Of a stretch of 64,000 nt of DNA, positions 45,589 to 59,089 are shown piece after piece (the stretch's first letter is position 1; each line of letters begins with the position of its first letter). A model generated the notes under the pieces. It saw only the letters and a program-made list of their open reading frames with translations, ran no database searches and was not told the DNA's origin. The stretch is from contig NC_092028.1 in assembly GCF_042242105.1 (NCBI RefSeq), positions 15,051,338 through 15,115,337 of the forward strand. The letters run 5' to 3'. The position numbers and the translations under genes were made by a program. This DNA is from Pempheris klunzingeri (lineage: Eukaryota; Chordata; Actinopteri; Acropomatiformes; Pempheridae).

Positions 45589-47685
45589 AATACATACAGA
45601 TGTGTACAAAGAACACTAATTTATACACTTGACAAATGTATATAGATCTTGTAAATGTGTGTGTACACTCTCGCTGCATACTGTAACTGTCCCACTTGTT
45701 TACGCACACACAATCAAAACACACACTGTATCAGTACTGCTGCTGCCTGGATGGCCGAACCACCTGTTGGTACCATTGATTCAATACACAATCATTGGCA
45801 TCGCAATAGGATGTGGCTTCAGACACCCGACTCTCTCAATGCAAGGGGAAACACAGAGCATTTTAACCCTCAGCTGTGTTGATCTGTAAAAACAAACTAA
45901 AGCCAGGCATGTCTTTTAATTTCTCTCTGTCATTGCATCACAACCTGTAGCCTTGCTGTCTCCTTGCTGAGAAACTCCTGCTCACCCTAGATCCTCCTAA
46001 AACTGTCACTGCCGTATCAAAGTGGTCTTGAAAATACTGTGATGTGTGTGTACGTGCGTGTGTGTAAAGGTAACTTCTACAAGAGGGTGGTGCAAAGTGG
46101 GCCTTCAACAGTAAATGGTTGCCGTCACTAATTCATTAAATATTGCGGGAAGCTGTGTCGCTCAGAAGGGAAGAGACGGGATTCGTTTGTGGGTGGGTTC
46201 GTCCTGTTTGCGTGTGTGTTTTCCGTGTGAGCAGCGGGGTCACGCCGCTCTGCTGTTGCTTCTCGACATGCTTTTCCATGATGGCGTGTATATACGTGTG
46301 ATTCTGGTTGTGTGATTGTGAGTCGCGCCAAGTGTGGACTGTTTCTCCTGTAGATATTTTCTAAGGCATTCAGGTTTTGATTTGGGAGACGCGTCTAGAT
46401 TTCCTGTTTGATTTTATTCGCCTGTAAAGAAAACATTCTTGTGTTCTTGGAGTGCCTGTCGCAGCTGCTACACACACTTGTAAAGATAAAGTTACAGCTG
46501 TGGAATTGGGGCTCCCATTAGTTGCTGCAAAAACCCTCTCTGTCATTGAACATCTGGTTCCCTGAGAGAGGTACCGTACGTGTCATATCCTTATGTTTAA
46601 AGTGCTTCGTTCCTGTCCATCTTCTACGCTCCTCTGTGGCCTCATTTTCCTCTGACATATCATTTTCATGCCTTATTTCAACATGCTTTTCCACGTGTGT
46701 GCCAAACCCGTTTGCTTTTAACCCAGATCCTGTTGTTTTTAATTTATCTTTTTATGTTTTAAGGAGGACTGTGCCTGAGTAAGAACAGTGATATACCTAT
46801 ATTCTACTGTATATTTATCCACTATTTTGAATTTCGTTGTCACTAAGTGAACCTCTTGTGCAGTGTATGGTGCTGTGTTGTCACACATTGTAAGCAACCT
46901 TTGTGTGCATTATTGGTTTGTGATTGTACATTCAGTTATCAATCCTATATCACATGACTTTTCCACCAACAGGCCAAGGCCCTGCCTCTTTGCACATATT
47001 GACTATTGTCTTTAAAACTCCTGCGATGTTTCTCATTTTCTTTGAAGTCTTCAGGGTGTTTTTAATTGTGGGGTGCAGGTGTCAGATTTCGTGCGATAGA
47101 CTCGTACCACTCGGCGTGTTTCAGAGAATTTGATGAGAGGTGAGAGATCAGATGGCTCTTTCTGCACAGTCCTCCACCGACACTCATCTCCCCCCCCACT
47201 GTGCTCTTCATCTCACTGCATTTCTGCCCTCCTGCCAATGGCTTCGTTTTGCTTCAAACATCCACATTCTTAAACACTGTTCGTCAAGATTGATTGTTGT
47301 AAACATGTCATTTTTGGATTTTTAAATGCGTCTTTAAATAGCTGCAATGCACTTGTTTTCAACAGGCATTGGTGGCTTCAAACCAGCACATCATCCTTTC
47401 TATGGAGTCTAATGCTACCACAGCTGAGCACATATCACTCCAGTCTTTTAATGATCTACAGCGTATAGAACGGCCATTGTTTACCCAGTAAGAAAAATGT
47501 TAGTCATTTTTATAGTGCATTGTTTCTTATGTACAAAACAAATTGAGAAAAAAGATGTTCAGTGGCAGTGTTTTATGAATTTGGTCTGCTGTAAGTATGA
47601 CTGTGCCTTTGGAGGTGGTAGAATGCAATTCAGATGTTTTTAATTTTAAAGATATAAATTAAAGAATTTTTAAAATTGCACTCGT
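45519..47685 (+). other. rfx1: 3' UTR of rfx1
   Basis: About 2.2 kb from the stop codon to a candidate cleavage point. It contains a CA repeat at 45557-45587 and no recognised gene. An ATTAAA signal at 47658-47663 precedes the likely end. Earlier polyadenylation is possible. Confidence 0.5.
47658..47663 (+). terminator. rfx1: Poly(A) signal of rfx1 (ATTAAA)
   Basis: ATTAAA in an AT-rich context followed by a T/G-containing stretch. It is the last plausible signal before the convergent khsrp gene. Confidence 0.4.
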
Positions 47686-47689
47686 ATTC

Positions 47690-50130
47690 TCTCTTGCACA
47701 CTTGTTTTCCTTGAAACTGCAAACAGGAAGTACAGTCAGTCGCATCTTACAAAATCTCACATCTCTGACTTCCTGAGTCGACTCACACGCAGTCATCTGT
47801 CACCACGTCTACTGCGATGTACAACACGACACTGGCACGCAAACCACAAACACATTCAGTGTATGTTGTGGGGTTTCTGAGGTTTGGGAACTGCCTCAGA
47901 TTTTTGTCAGTCATTTACTTAAAGAAATCATGTTTAAAAATACTCACCAATGACCATTCCACCAGTCCATCGGTCTGATTAATCTGAGGAAGACCAATAG
48001 TGACATCTAGTGGCAGATTATCTAATGTGCTCTCGTTATGTCCAGTAATGGTGGGCTATGTTTTGTACATGCAAAGAACAAGACAACAAAACATTCAACA
48101 CACATTTTTAAGTAATCGATGCTTGCCCCTTTTTAATTCAGAGTATTGCTGCTGGTGGTCATCTATTAACAATATCAGCACTGCTGCCAAAGGCAGCCTC
48201 ACAGCTGCCATTCAGAATACAAGAATCATACCTGATACATCCCTGGAAGTCAAAACCAATGGCCTTAGATTGCTGAAAATATATATGTATAGATACAATA
48301 TACCTTAAAGTGGGACACATTGGAAGACTAAATTATATTCTGATATACACAAAAGAATGGCTGTGGGAAGGCAAAACATCAAATGATTCTTTGGGCATTC
48401 ATAAAACCCAAAATATATTAAGTAAATAGCAATCACATACAACCTTGAGATGAAATCACAGCTTAGTTCTAATGTATAGTTTGCACACAGCCTTACATGA
48501 CATGCTCCCATTGTAGAAGGACCTGCAGATGACAGTCGCTAGGACAAAGACTAAAGATTCTGTCAGTTGCCTTGATGTGAACGCCCACTACTGCGATATG
48601 TTCGTTTTAAAACATCCAACAATCACTTTTGGGTTTTCAGAGCAATATGAGATAACCAAGACTGTTCACACCAAGGCGGACAAATTTTAAATAAAATCAT
48701 TGTTTTCGTCTCCTGTCCACAGTAAGCCGGCATATTTTTAGCCCGATAAAATCTCCTGAACACCTGAATGGATGTTATAAGAGGCAAAAGAGGTGCTTGA
48801 ACAGCAGACGCATGTAACATAAAAGCGCTAATCCATGGCATCACAGAGCAAACATACTGCGCTGTGTGGAGGTCATAACACTGATGGGTATTTACGACAG
48901 GGCTGTTTACTGGAAGCCACTTGTCTCCAAGGCCAACACAAAGATGCATAACCTGGTGTGTGGCACATAAATCCTGCAAACTATGAGCAGTTAAAAAATG
49001 TTGTCTTTTAACCTTTAAGGACTCTTAAATCTAAACAATCTAACTATCTTAAATCTCCCACTTCTGGCAGTAAAAAAGTAATAACACAAACACTGTCAAT
49101 GCATCCTGTTTTCTCCTCCCAAGTGTATTTATTGTGTATATATATATATTCTTTTTTTCTGGAGCATCAGAAACTTTTCAGGTTTTTCTGCGACACCCCT
49201 ACTTGCTGTAGCCTACTCCGTCACCATGGTTGCTCCCAATTGCGAAGTACAGAGATTCACCTGGAGGAGAACGGCTTCATCAGCGTTTGGTGATGGCTTG
49301 GATGTAAAGGACGTTCGTTTATATGGAAAACCTTCTGCACTCCAGTTCTAACTTAAACCCTAAAACCTTAACGTGAATATCTGGATGCAAAACCAGATTT
49401 CCACCTTCATCTCTCAAACAACTCATGACTTTGCATCTTGGGGGATCGTTTCACGTCATTACAAACAGCGAACTGACTGAGGCTGCTCTGCAGGTGACGG
49501 GTGGCCCTGCTCTTTTATTGGGTGCCTTATTGTTAAAGTATTTAATCATCTCGTCGCAGCTTTCAGCAGCTATTAATCATCCCACATGCATGAATCCAAA
49601 CTGCAGAGTTCCATTTGTACATTTAAAAACTGGCTCATACGTACAAGTGAGTGAACCCATTCATATGCAAAAGAAAATCAATCCAAATGTACACATTGTA
49701 TACAAGTGAAAGTGAAACCATGCAACCCCCAGCTGAGGGAAATGTGACAGTTTAATTAACAAAAGAAAATCAAAACGCTAAGTAAAGCAAATGAGCTTTA
49801 AAAAGGATTGCTCTGATTATTACCTGTACCAGATATGCAATATGATTATAGTCCTACTAGCACTGTGCAGTTCAGTAAATAGAACACGGGCATATGAAGG
49901 TAAGTGCTTTAAAAATGGGACTTGAAATCTAAACAAGTTACTAAAAGAAAGATGAGAGATTTATTGGCAAGTCCGACTCGTCTGCAATGAAGTACACGCT
50001 TCAAGGCTTTACAATGTTCATAACGGCGTATATAAATGTATGCGGAGGCGTTGAGAAGCTGTGTACCTGTCATGACGGCATTATCAGTCTTCTTCCTCCC
50101 CTCAGCAGCAAAGCATTAGAACGCTTGTTC
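47690..50130. other. Convergent spacer between rfx1 and khsrp
   Basis: About 2.4 kb of AT-rich sequence between two gene 3' ends. Open frames are short and I recognise no gene, structured RNA or repeat family. Both genes could have longer alternative 3' UTRs reaching into it. Confidence 0.45.
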
Positions 50131-50140
50131 AGTTCACATT

Positions 50141-50146
50141 TTTATT
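50141..50146 (-). terminator. khsrp: Poly(A) signal of khsrp
   Basis: tttatt (AATAAA on the minus strand) lies about 180 nt downstream of the khsrp stop codon. Confidence 0.65.
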
Positions 50147-50327
50147 AAAAAGTATCCAGGTGGTGTTCAGAGAGGGGGAAGGGTTTCATGTCCCCTCCCG
50201 AGAAAATTAAAAGAAAAAAAAAAAAAAAAAATCTTAAGAGGTTAGATTCTGGCCTTAAATTCAGGGTCGAGTTCTTGATCCCGTCCTCCTGGTTCTCTCC
50301 GGCATCACAGACATCTGCCGCGAACAC

Positions 50328-53300
50328 TCACTGCGTCTAAAATACAAACAGTTGAAGAACATTGTGAAGAACTTCTTGCCAGAAGTTGTTAAATGTCGTA
50401 TTTTCCGACTGGAAACTGGAAACTCATCAGCGTGACGAACACCTCGCTGTAGCCTCTGTACCGACCTGTCCTTGCTGTGGAGTGGCTGGCTGGCCCGGCG
50501 CCTGTCCCGACTGTCCATAGTACGCAGCCTGCTGCCTGTAGTACTCCGCCCAGGCTGCGCTGTAGTCCGGCTGGCCCCCCGTTGTGGCTGCTGCTCCCCC
50601 TGCTGCTCCTGGGGCGGCAGCTGAGGTCCCGGGGACAGATCCGCCTGCCTGGCCTGGAGGTGACAGAAAACAAACAAATAAGAATTAAATCTTTGGCAAA
50701 TATTTTGATTTCTGTGAACTTTAATTGGTGGTGTAAGTATGCTGACTCTTTGAAACAGTTTATTATGCAGTATAAACTGTAAAAAATGTAGTATGTCGAA
50801 TTTTTGGGACACCGCTACCTTCTCAAGCCTTTACACAGTCTGCCATTAATTACATTTTATTTATTTATTTTCTGCACAAGACAAAGGACCAACGTCTTCC
50901 CCTTTGATTTGTGTAAATCAGTTCATGGCTGGAAAGATAAAGACCAGTATCTAACAAAGTCTAACAATTCTATCATAAATAACAATATTTAAGCATAAAA
51001 TGAATACCTTTTCACAAGATTCTTCATTAATCATGAAATTATTTATCTTTAATCAAGTCAAAAATTGGGCTGCAACTAACAATTTTCAGCATCACTTAAA
51101 AAATCTATTACTTTTTTGATGAATCAGTTTGTCCAACCAGTTTACTCTGGTGCACATTTTAGTATGATAGAAAACAGAAAACAAGAGCAAATCCTTACAT
51201 TGCAAGAGTTTGAATCAAAAAAAACTATTCAGCATTCACTATGTGTTAGTGATGTATGCTTTCTTTATCATTTCTATGATGTGTTGTCGTGGTTTGTGTT
51301 TCACCGATCAACTAATTTCCCTTAGGGGACAAATAAAGTGATGTTTCTGTTGCTTGACTATTTAAACAAATCATGCCAGCAGAAGTTAAAAATCCATTCA
51401 CTTCCTAGTTAACAGCAGGTAAAGTTATTGATGGTGTTATTCGGCAGTCTCACCCATCTTCTTGTAGTACTCCTCCCAGGCCTTGGTGTAGTCTGGCTGG
51501 CCCCCCGGCGTCTGTGCGGGCTGGGTCTGGTCCCCGGACGTTTGGGCACCTCCAGCTGGGTTAGCAGGGTACTGGGCTGGCACAGCCCCCGACGGCTGCT
51601 GGTAGTACTGAGCATAGTAGGCCGCCCAGGCTGCGTTGGGGTCATTGGCTGCTGCCTTGCCTAGAAAAGATGCAGGGTGGAGGGGGTGAGGTCCTCATAG
51701 GGTGAGGGTGAGCCCCTGCTACTGGCCTGGAGACCGGGCTTGGAGACCAGGGGGGAAACAGAGACAGGGTTAGCCAGAGCTGCTTACAGTAAAGACTTCT
51801 CATCACAACATTTCCATCAGTACTCCTGTTGACCTTCCCAGATTTATGAAAAGCTGAAATGACTGGGAGGGTAAAGTACTGTAGTAGGGTTGCTGTGTTT
51901 ACAAAGAGAGCAAACATGCCAACACTGATCCTTGATAAACCAGGAGAAGCGGTGAAGTCAAAGGTGACTCACTGGGGTCATGCGGTGCCTGGGGCTGCCA
52001 TTGCTGGTAGGTGTTGCTCCAGCCCTGAGGGGTGTACTGGTGAGGACCTGGAGGACCACCACTGAGGAGAAAAGAAATGGATAATTATTATTATTAAAAA
52101 CCTCTCAGGATCATCACCCCGACAGAGGTGAGAAAAATGATCTTCTTAGCCACAGTTGCGTATTAGCTGTAGCTACTCACTGTGGTGGTCCGGGGGCCCC
52201 AGGCGGGCCGGGGGTGTATGGGTTGGGATTGTAGGGACCCATTGGACCAGCAGGACCTGGCCCACTGGGTCCTGGGCCCACAGGACACAGAGGACCCTGG
52301 AACACATGACATAATCACACATCACAAAGACAAAGAACAGAAAATCAGAAAATTTGCAGGAACCAGCAAGTGTTTGGCTGATTATCGGTTATCAATACAG
52401 CTGCAAATTATATATCTGATAGTATAATATAACAGTAAGGGAATCAACAGGAGAGCATTTGTGTTCAGGTGAACCTTTTCGAACATTTTGGTTTTTCTTA
52501 AATGCAACTAAAAGCAGGTATGCTAAGTACCTCAATCTTCTCTTCAATGAGCTGCTTGGCGTGGTCGATCTGCTGCGGTGAGCCCCGAATGATAAACAGC
52601 TTGAAGTTGGGGTCTCCGTTGGGGGGCGGCTGTCGAGAGATTTCCACAAAGGCCCCCGTCTGCTGGTTGATGGACTTGACGTTCTCCCCTCCCCGGCCAA
52701 TCACGAGCCCACACTTGTGGGCGGGAATAGAGAAGGTCATTTCACCTCCAGGGGGCCCCCAGCCGCCTTGTCCCCCACCTCGGCCCCTGTTGCCCGCAGG
52801 CATGCCTGGAGGACCTGGGGGACCCTGTGGATGGAGCAGAGAGGAAGCCTCAGTGCTACAGTCTAATACTACGCACCTCTAAGAAATGTACACGTTTATC
52901 TTGAATGAAAGTTGTCACTGCTCATGCTTTAAGATTTAGCTTCATGATATGTCTGTTTTTATGAGTTTAGATCTGCTGGTGCAAACATAATGAAAAAAAA
53001 AAAAAAAAGAGCAACAAGCCTACCTGCCCTAGTGATTAAGATCCTTTACTGTGTCTATCAGCTCATGAGTGAATGAAAGCATCTTAACAGAGAGTGACAG
53101 TTCATGTGTGTGTGAGAGACAGTGATCCCTACCCCCTGTCCCTCCTCCCTGACCCTGATGCTCTGCAGCAGGTCGTTGATGATCTGGGCAGCGTGCTCGC
53201 AGCGGTCTGGGGGGCCACTGATGTGGGCAATCTTATCTGGACCAGTGCCGTCATCTGTGAGGAAGATTTCATTCAGAGATGTGCATTTCAAGCAATAATA

Positions 53301-53744
53301 CAATTCAGTGGCTGTGGCTTCATCACAGCGTCCCGGATCAAGGTACCGCTCCCGACAGGCGCCAGTAAAAACAAGGGAAAATATATTTTTTAAAACAAGA
53401 CTATTCCATTTTTTCTTGTTCTAATATTTTTAAATCATGGCCTATGCCAACATTAGTGATGTGGAGGGGTTACTTTTACTGCTGAATCCACTGAGAATCG
53501 ACACCCAACTCTGTAACTCAAGACCTCACATGAGCAAGATGTAAGCTACCGTCAGGGTCTTACCTTGTTTGAACTGTATCCTAACTCCAGCATCATTCTG
53601 GATTTTCTTGATCATCTCTCCGTTGCGCCCAATGACCACGCCAACCGAGTGTCGTGGTACCGGTATCTGAGTGGAAAACGAGAGTTTTTCTGAATTTGGA
53701 TTTGGTTCAAGGGTGACCGATCGTACGTCTAATCCTCACTTCTT

Positions 53745-53787
<43 letters not shown>

Positions 53788-56703
53788 TCCATGCCGCCTC
53801 CCATTCGGGAGCCGAAGTCGTTTCTTTCAGCAAAGCCTCCGTGGTCTCTCTCCCTCAGAATCTCCTGCACCATCTCCTGGGCTTGCTTGAAGAGGAAAAC
53901 AGGATGATTGCAGGACATGTACACCACATTCTTTTTAACTTGATGGGATGATTTCATAAATGTACCTGGACTTTGTAGGGATCTCCGATAATTCGCAGGG
54001 GCTTGTCAACATTGGGTCCCTGAGAGGCATCCTGGATCAGGATCATCTTCACCCCTGCGCGCTCCTGGAGTGTCACACAGTTAAACCTTATGTTTGTGGT
54101 CATGACTGACACGACTGAGGTATAAACATCTATATTTTCTGGCTGTACTTATGAAACTTTTTTCTTACAGAAAACAAAAAATACCACCAACTGATGTACC
54201 TGCAGCTGTTTGATGGTCTCTCCTCCCTTGCCAATGACAAGGCCAGCCTTACCAGCTGGGATCATCATCTCGTGCACCGTGCCGTTCTGCCCGTTTGTGG
54301 ACTCGTGGTAAGAAGACGGGGGTGTACCCCTCCCCCGTGACACGATCTCATCCAGCAGCATTTTGGCTTTCCTAGCGGGGGAAGAGCTGACCAGTTACTC
54401 CACATCCATGTAATTACGGATAGCCAATTTAAAAATGGCATGAGAAAAATGGGTCTTCAAACAAAGTGCATCATCATCTAAAAAGTGTTTGATTGGGCCA
54501 AACACATGCTGTTATTGAAAAAGCTTTGATTTGTTCTGGCCCCATCCTCGCCTCTGAGAATTTTTTCAGTTTGGGGACACAAGTACACAGGGCAGCCTCC
54601 TTTCTGATGCTTCCACATTTAAAATGTCAATGAGGTTATTTGAATGAATTCTAAAACTTACTCTATGGAGTCAGGGGAGCCTGTGAGAGAGACACTCCTC
54701 TCTGGAAGGCCTCCGCTGTCTGGACACAGACATAGAGAACGTATGCAACTAAGTCTGACACCGAAAGTCAAATTAAATTGTCAACTATGATAAAAATAAT
54801 AAACTAAGACATGCACACAGTACCTGGAGCTATCTGAACCTTGCAACCCGACTCCTGTTGAATCTTATTGATCTGTTCACCTCCACGGCCAATAACTGGG
54901 GACAAAGAGAGAGCAAACTGTGTTGTTGATGGGTCACACTCGCAACAGTGGCATCTATTTCTGTCCTGTATCACAAAGACAGAGTGGCATCAATGTGTAC
55001 TACTCACTGAGTCCCACCATGCTGTCTGGTACACTGTACTCCTCTGTGGTGGAGGCCGGCCTGACACCAACAGAAGCCGGGGATGGCAAAGAAGGAAAGA
55101 GAGGCAACAAATCAGGCAATGGTGGACTTATGCAATCTTTACTAAAACCTTCGATACAAAGACACCACACAATTAACTGAAAGCTAGGAGATCTCACCTT
55201 TGTTGCGCAAGAGCAGCTAGCTGTGCACCAATAGCTGTGATGGGACATCAATAGAAAGAAAGAGAGGTTTTGGATTACTGATGGACTGTGAGACACAGAC
55301 AGACGAAGGGAAGCATGTACACAGAAGTGTAAAGGGACAAACTACTGAAAAAGGAATACTGTAAAACTGGAAGCTTCTATTAAATACTGTAAACTGTCTG
55401 CATCAAATAGCAGAATGAACTCACACAGCGCTTTGGCTGAATCCAAGTCACTCTGTGCAGCCATCTTCTTGCTCTCCGGTTCATCTGTCAGGCGAACAAA
55501 CGACAGACATCCACTGTAACTGGGTGTGTGTTCAGTGAGGACGACACAGAGAATAACTTCTGCGACTGAAGCCACCATCAAGCGTGCAGTGCAGAGGTCG
55601 TCAACATTTCCATTCGTTCATTCATTCATTTGGCAGACGCAAATTAAGCAAGCCACGTAGAATCAGTGCCTCGGTCAGCATGGAGTAGTGCAGTCACTCT
55701 ACCTGCGTCCTCCAGCTGTCGTTTCTGTGCAGTGAATGGGAAGCCGTCTGATGCAGCGCTGTTGTTGTTCAGGGGAGGTCCAGCATCACCCCCGATCTTC
55801 GCTGCAATCTGAAACACGAGCACAAACATTCACCATGACAGCTGAGCAACGAAACACTGACTGTGCTGCTCAGCCCCTTAAATGTGCCCACACACTAACA
55901 CTCATGTTTACGCTACATATTGGACTGAGCATCTCACAGCAGACTGGAGAGCCTTTAACAGTACAGTACATTACATTATATTACTATCATGGTACAGTGG
56001 GCATTTAATAGTTAAATCACTATGGTGTTATCTTTAGTCTCTATTTAGCTTTTATTGTTTTAATGCACTCTATTTTATAGTTGATCTAGTCGCTGTGTGG
56101 ATACACAAGCTATTAGACAGGACAGCACACAGGATTTTGTTTATTATAAGTAAATTATGAGGGTTTTTAGGCCAGTTCGATGCCTTCATACCTACATAAC
56201 AAAACAGTTTCATATCAATTTAGTCCCAAATACACATTTTCTCTTACTACTATAACGTCCATAACGTCGTGTCCTCGTTGATTTAGATTGAAATGATTGT
56301 AATGCTGCAAATTTGATTCAGTCTAATTCACGCTGTGGGTTTGTTGGAGCAAACGCAGAGTATTTTAGCTAGCTAATGGAAGTTATAGCAGTGACATGAC
56401 GTACCTCGCTGAACTGTACTATAATGAAGGACCATTAACTCGTAAATATCTGTTGATGCAAGATATAAATCCCCGAGTTATGAACCAAGCGGTGTCAAAC
56501 ATACTGAATATTAGCCCTCAAGCTAACTAGCTAGCCCTCCTTCCAAACATGCCCCCGTCCGTCACATCCCTCACCTGCCGGGCCCGCTGCACCGCGTCCG
56601 CGAACGCATCTTTCTTGATGCCCCCGGCTCCGTTTCCGAGAGCTGCCTGCCCGCTAAGAGGAGCCCCGGATCCGGGTGGCGGAACCGCATTGTACTCCGA
56701 CAT
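50328..56703 (-). CDS. khsrp: KH-type splicing regulatory protein (KSRP/FUBP2)
   Basis: KSRP binds AU-rich RNA and promotes mRNA decay, splicing control and maturation of some microRNA precursors. Eighteen coding exons: 56575-56703, 55703-55808, 55425-55484, 55198-55234, 55008-55060, 54824-54895, 54662-54719, 54200-54371, 53966-54064, 53787-53885, 53564-53666, 53133-53254, 52531-52824, 52181-52296, 51973-52061, 51454-51660, 50466-50653 and 50328-50336. They give 2,013 nt (670 aa). Four KH domains carry GXXG loops GRGG, GKGG, GRNG and GRGG. The C-terminus has a proline/glycine linker and two [11 protein letters not shown] / [10 protein letters not shown] repeats. The KH4 stretch [20 protein letters not shown] is KHSRP-like, not FUBP1 or FUBP3. 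The N-terminal glycine/proline region is shorter than in mammals. The last exon encodes only Thr-Gln-stop. Confidence 0.95.
53747..53782. repeat. AC microsatellite abutting a khsrp splice donor
   Basis: A CA run of about 36 nt. On the minus strand it begins right after the donor GAT|GTGAGT of the exon 53787-53885, so the donor sequence grades into the GT repeat. Confidence 0.9.
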
Positions 56704-56759
56704 GTTGGCCAGGAAGCAGGCGAGGGAAAGTGGGCAGAGGACCTGGATCAGGGCTGCGC

Positions 56760-57900
56760 AGGAGTGGAAAGGAAAGTCAAGAAAGTGACGGGGCAAGGAA
56801 CGCGCGGAGACACGACGGCGGCCGGGAAGGCTCATTCGCATTCTTGTTACTGTATCTAATTATACTATACTGTATATTTATGGTAGTAAATGGAACATAG
56901 TTTTACATACTACTACTACTAATAATGATGTTGACGGTAATAATAATAATAATCATAATAACAACAATATTAATAATAATGCATTATTTATAACATTTTC
57001 AATTATATTTTAAAAAGATGTGGGGTTGCCCTTTTTATGGTTTTTAGTAAATCTCTCATAAAACTAAAACTGTGTTTTAAACAGTTACACTTTGACATGC
57101 CTTTTATAGTGTTATTTGTAAAATATGACCCCTTTTTGCCACTGAGAAACTAACAGTACCATTGGTACAAGACGATGGAGCCTTCACTCCAAGCAGTGAG
57201 TTTTATATTACTTAATTATTCGAGAGAAAGTTGCTGATTTCCTGATCTTTTATCAAGCATAGATACTGTTAATGTTTTGTTCAAGGGAAACTGTAAACTT
57301 TTACAAGGCTAGCTCTACATTAAATCACTGAATGTTATGGAATCAGGTTCATGCAGAGATTAGATTTTGCCTGTTTACTGTATTGTGCATGTCATAAAAA
57401 ATAAAAACTGTAGACTATGAAAATTGTAGAGTCATATTGGGTCACTTTAACACTGAGATCAACAAAGCAAATGTGATTGTGTTTGTTTATATTTTACTGG
57501 ATTGAATAGCACTGAAAATACAGTAAAACAGTGTCAAACAAACAAAGATCGATCGATTGATTAACATTTTTGTAATTTAGAATTTTGTACCATTGGTTGG
57601 ACAAAAGAAAGCAGTGTGAGGATGTCACTTTGGGCTCTGGGTTATTGTGGCAACATGTCTTACTATTGTCTGAAGTTATAGAAGCCAAACAATCCAATAA
57701 GAAAAGAATCATTAGTTGTAGTCCTATGAAAATTAACCATTTACTAGTATGTATTTCTACAGTGTGGTAATAGTATTTTTACTAAAGGAGGTGATTAGAA
57801 TACATTCTCCCCCACTAAGTTAATATTACAGTTATGATCACAGGTTAAAATCAGTGATTTCACATTTACTCAGCCAGTAGAGGTAGCTGTCACTTTTCCC
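56760..57900. other. Spacer between khsrp and atad5 promoters
   Basis: About 1.1 kb separating two divergently transcribed genes. The khsrp side (56520-56830) is CpG-rich and should contain its promoter. The remainder is AT-rich, with an ATT/AAT-type simple stretch at 56935-56985. No gene or RNA was recognised. Confidence 0.5.
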
Positions 57901-57934
57901 CTCTCCATTAAATGCGACGGCAGACGCCATCTTT

Positions 57935-58401
57935 GTTATGGGCGCATGACGTCAGCAGATGACAGAGGCCTTTCCTTCCCTCTGATTGGTGGAACTCGGT
58001 CATGCCAAAGGTCACGTATATTTGGCGCTCTTCGTTCGCGACCAGTCTGGCGCGTTTTTGAAAGCGCAACAGACGTCAGGAAACATGTATTTTGAATTTC
58101 TGCTGGCAGTTGTTTGTAAATTATCCGTGTAATGCTTCTCGCTTTGCGGTCATATGTCCGTGGCTGACATGTTTGGACCACTTTTGAAGCCTGTGGGGAG
58201 CGGAGCTGCTTTGAAACTAACATGTAGCGACGCCTGCTAGCTTGTTGGTTTACAGTGAATAGTTCATGGCAACAAACCGCTGTCAGCCTCTCACTATGAA
58301 CGTTTCCTCTCGGTGTTCATCCACACACACGTTGGAGTGAATACCCAAAGGCAAGAAGAGAGTCTCTGAAGTTGCAGAAAGTTACTGGCTTTGCATTATC
58401 G
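57935..58401 (+). promoter_or_regulatory. atad5: atad5 promoter and 5' UTR exon
   Basis: A perfect cAMP-response palindrome TGACGTCA lies at 57947-57954, an inverted CCAAT box (attgg) at 57984-57988, and E2F-type sites TTTGGCGC at 58021-58028 and ctggcgcg near 58048. A 5' UTR exon ends at 58401 with donor ATCG|GTGAGT. E2F control fits a gene used in DNA replication. The start site is not fixed. Confidence 0.55.
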
Positions 58402-59089
58402 GTGAGTGTTTTCCTCAACCTTTGCTTTTCTTGGCTGCTCGTCATCAAAGGGCACTAAAAGAGCTGCCAGGCGCCATGTCAGGAATAATATGCATTTTCA
58501 CTCGTTACTTGCTGTGCTTCACTCTTGTTTGTGATCACATAGATATGTTATAACGTTATGTAAGAGCTCTCAGCTTTCTGCATATTAATGCTGTTATTAT
58601 TTTTAACAGGGCTGTTTAATGTTTACAGTGTCAGATACAGTGGCTGAGGATTTAGAGTACAATATAGATAATGCATTTTCAATTGTGCATTATATTTGTA
58701 TACAACATTGTAGCATTAACTGTTGAAGCATTAAAGTTTATTGAAAATTCTGCTGAAAACTTAAATCAGATTCTACTTATACAAAACTTGCTGGTTGAGA
58801 TTGAACACTTGAAAGAGCATTGTGCTAGCGTAGTTGCCATCATTGAAGACAAGTGTTATCACTTTTTTTCTTTATTCAATAATTCTGGTAAAAATTGGTA
58901 GGAATGATGGGGAAAGAAAGGTGGATGTGATAAAGCTTTCCAGCTGGCATTGATTGAATTGGTGTGCAACCCACTACATCACCAGGAAAGCCAGTTAATA
59001 CTTCATCTGAATGTTTCATATTGAGTTAATCCTCTTTCAGACCTCCATGTGCATAACACACAATGTTTTCTTTTAGGCCTCTTCAAATT

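Noticed and set aside
49099-49709. Short plus-strand open frames between rfx1 and khsrp
   Set aside because: They are under 100 codons, lack family similarity and lie in AT-rich spacer between two 3' ends.
57936-58223. 95-aa minus-strand open frame near the atad5 promoter
   Set aside because: It overlaps the CRE/E2F promoter, has no recognisable domain and no splice or poly(A) context.
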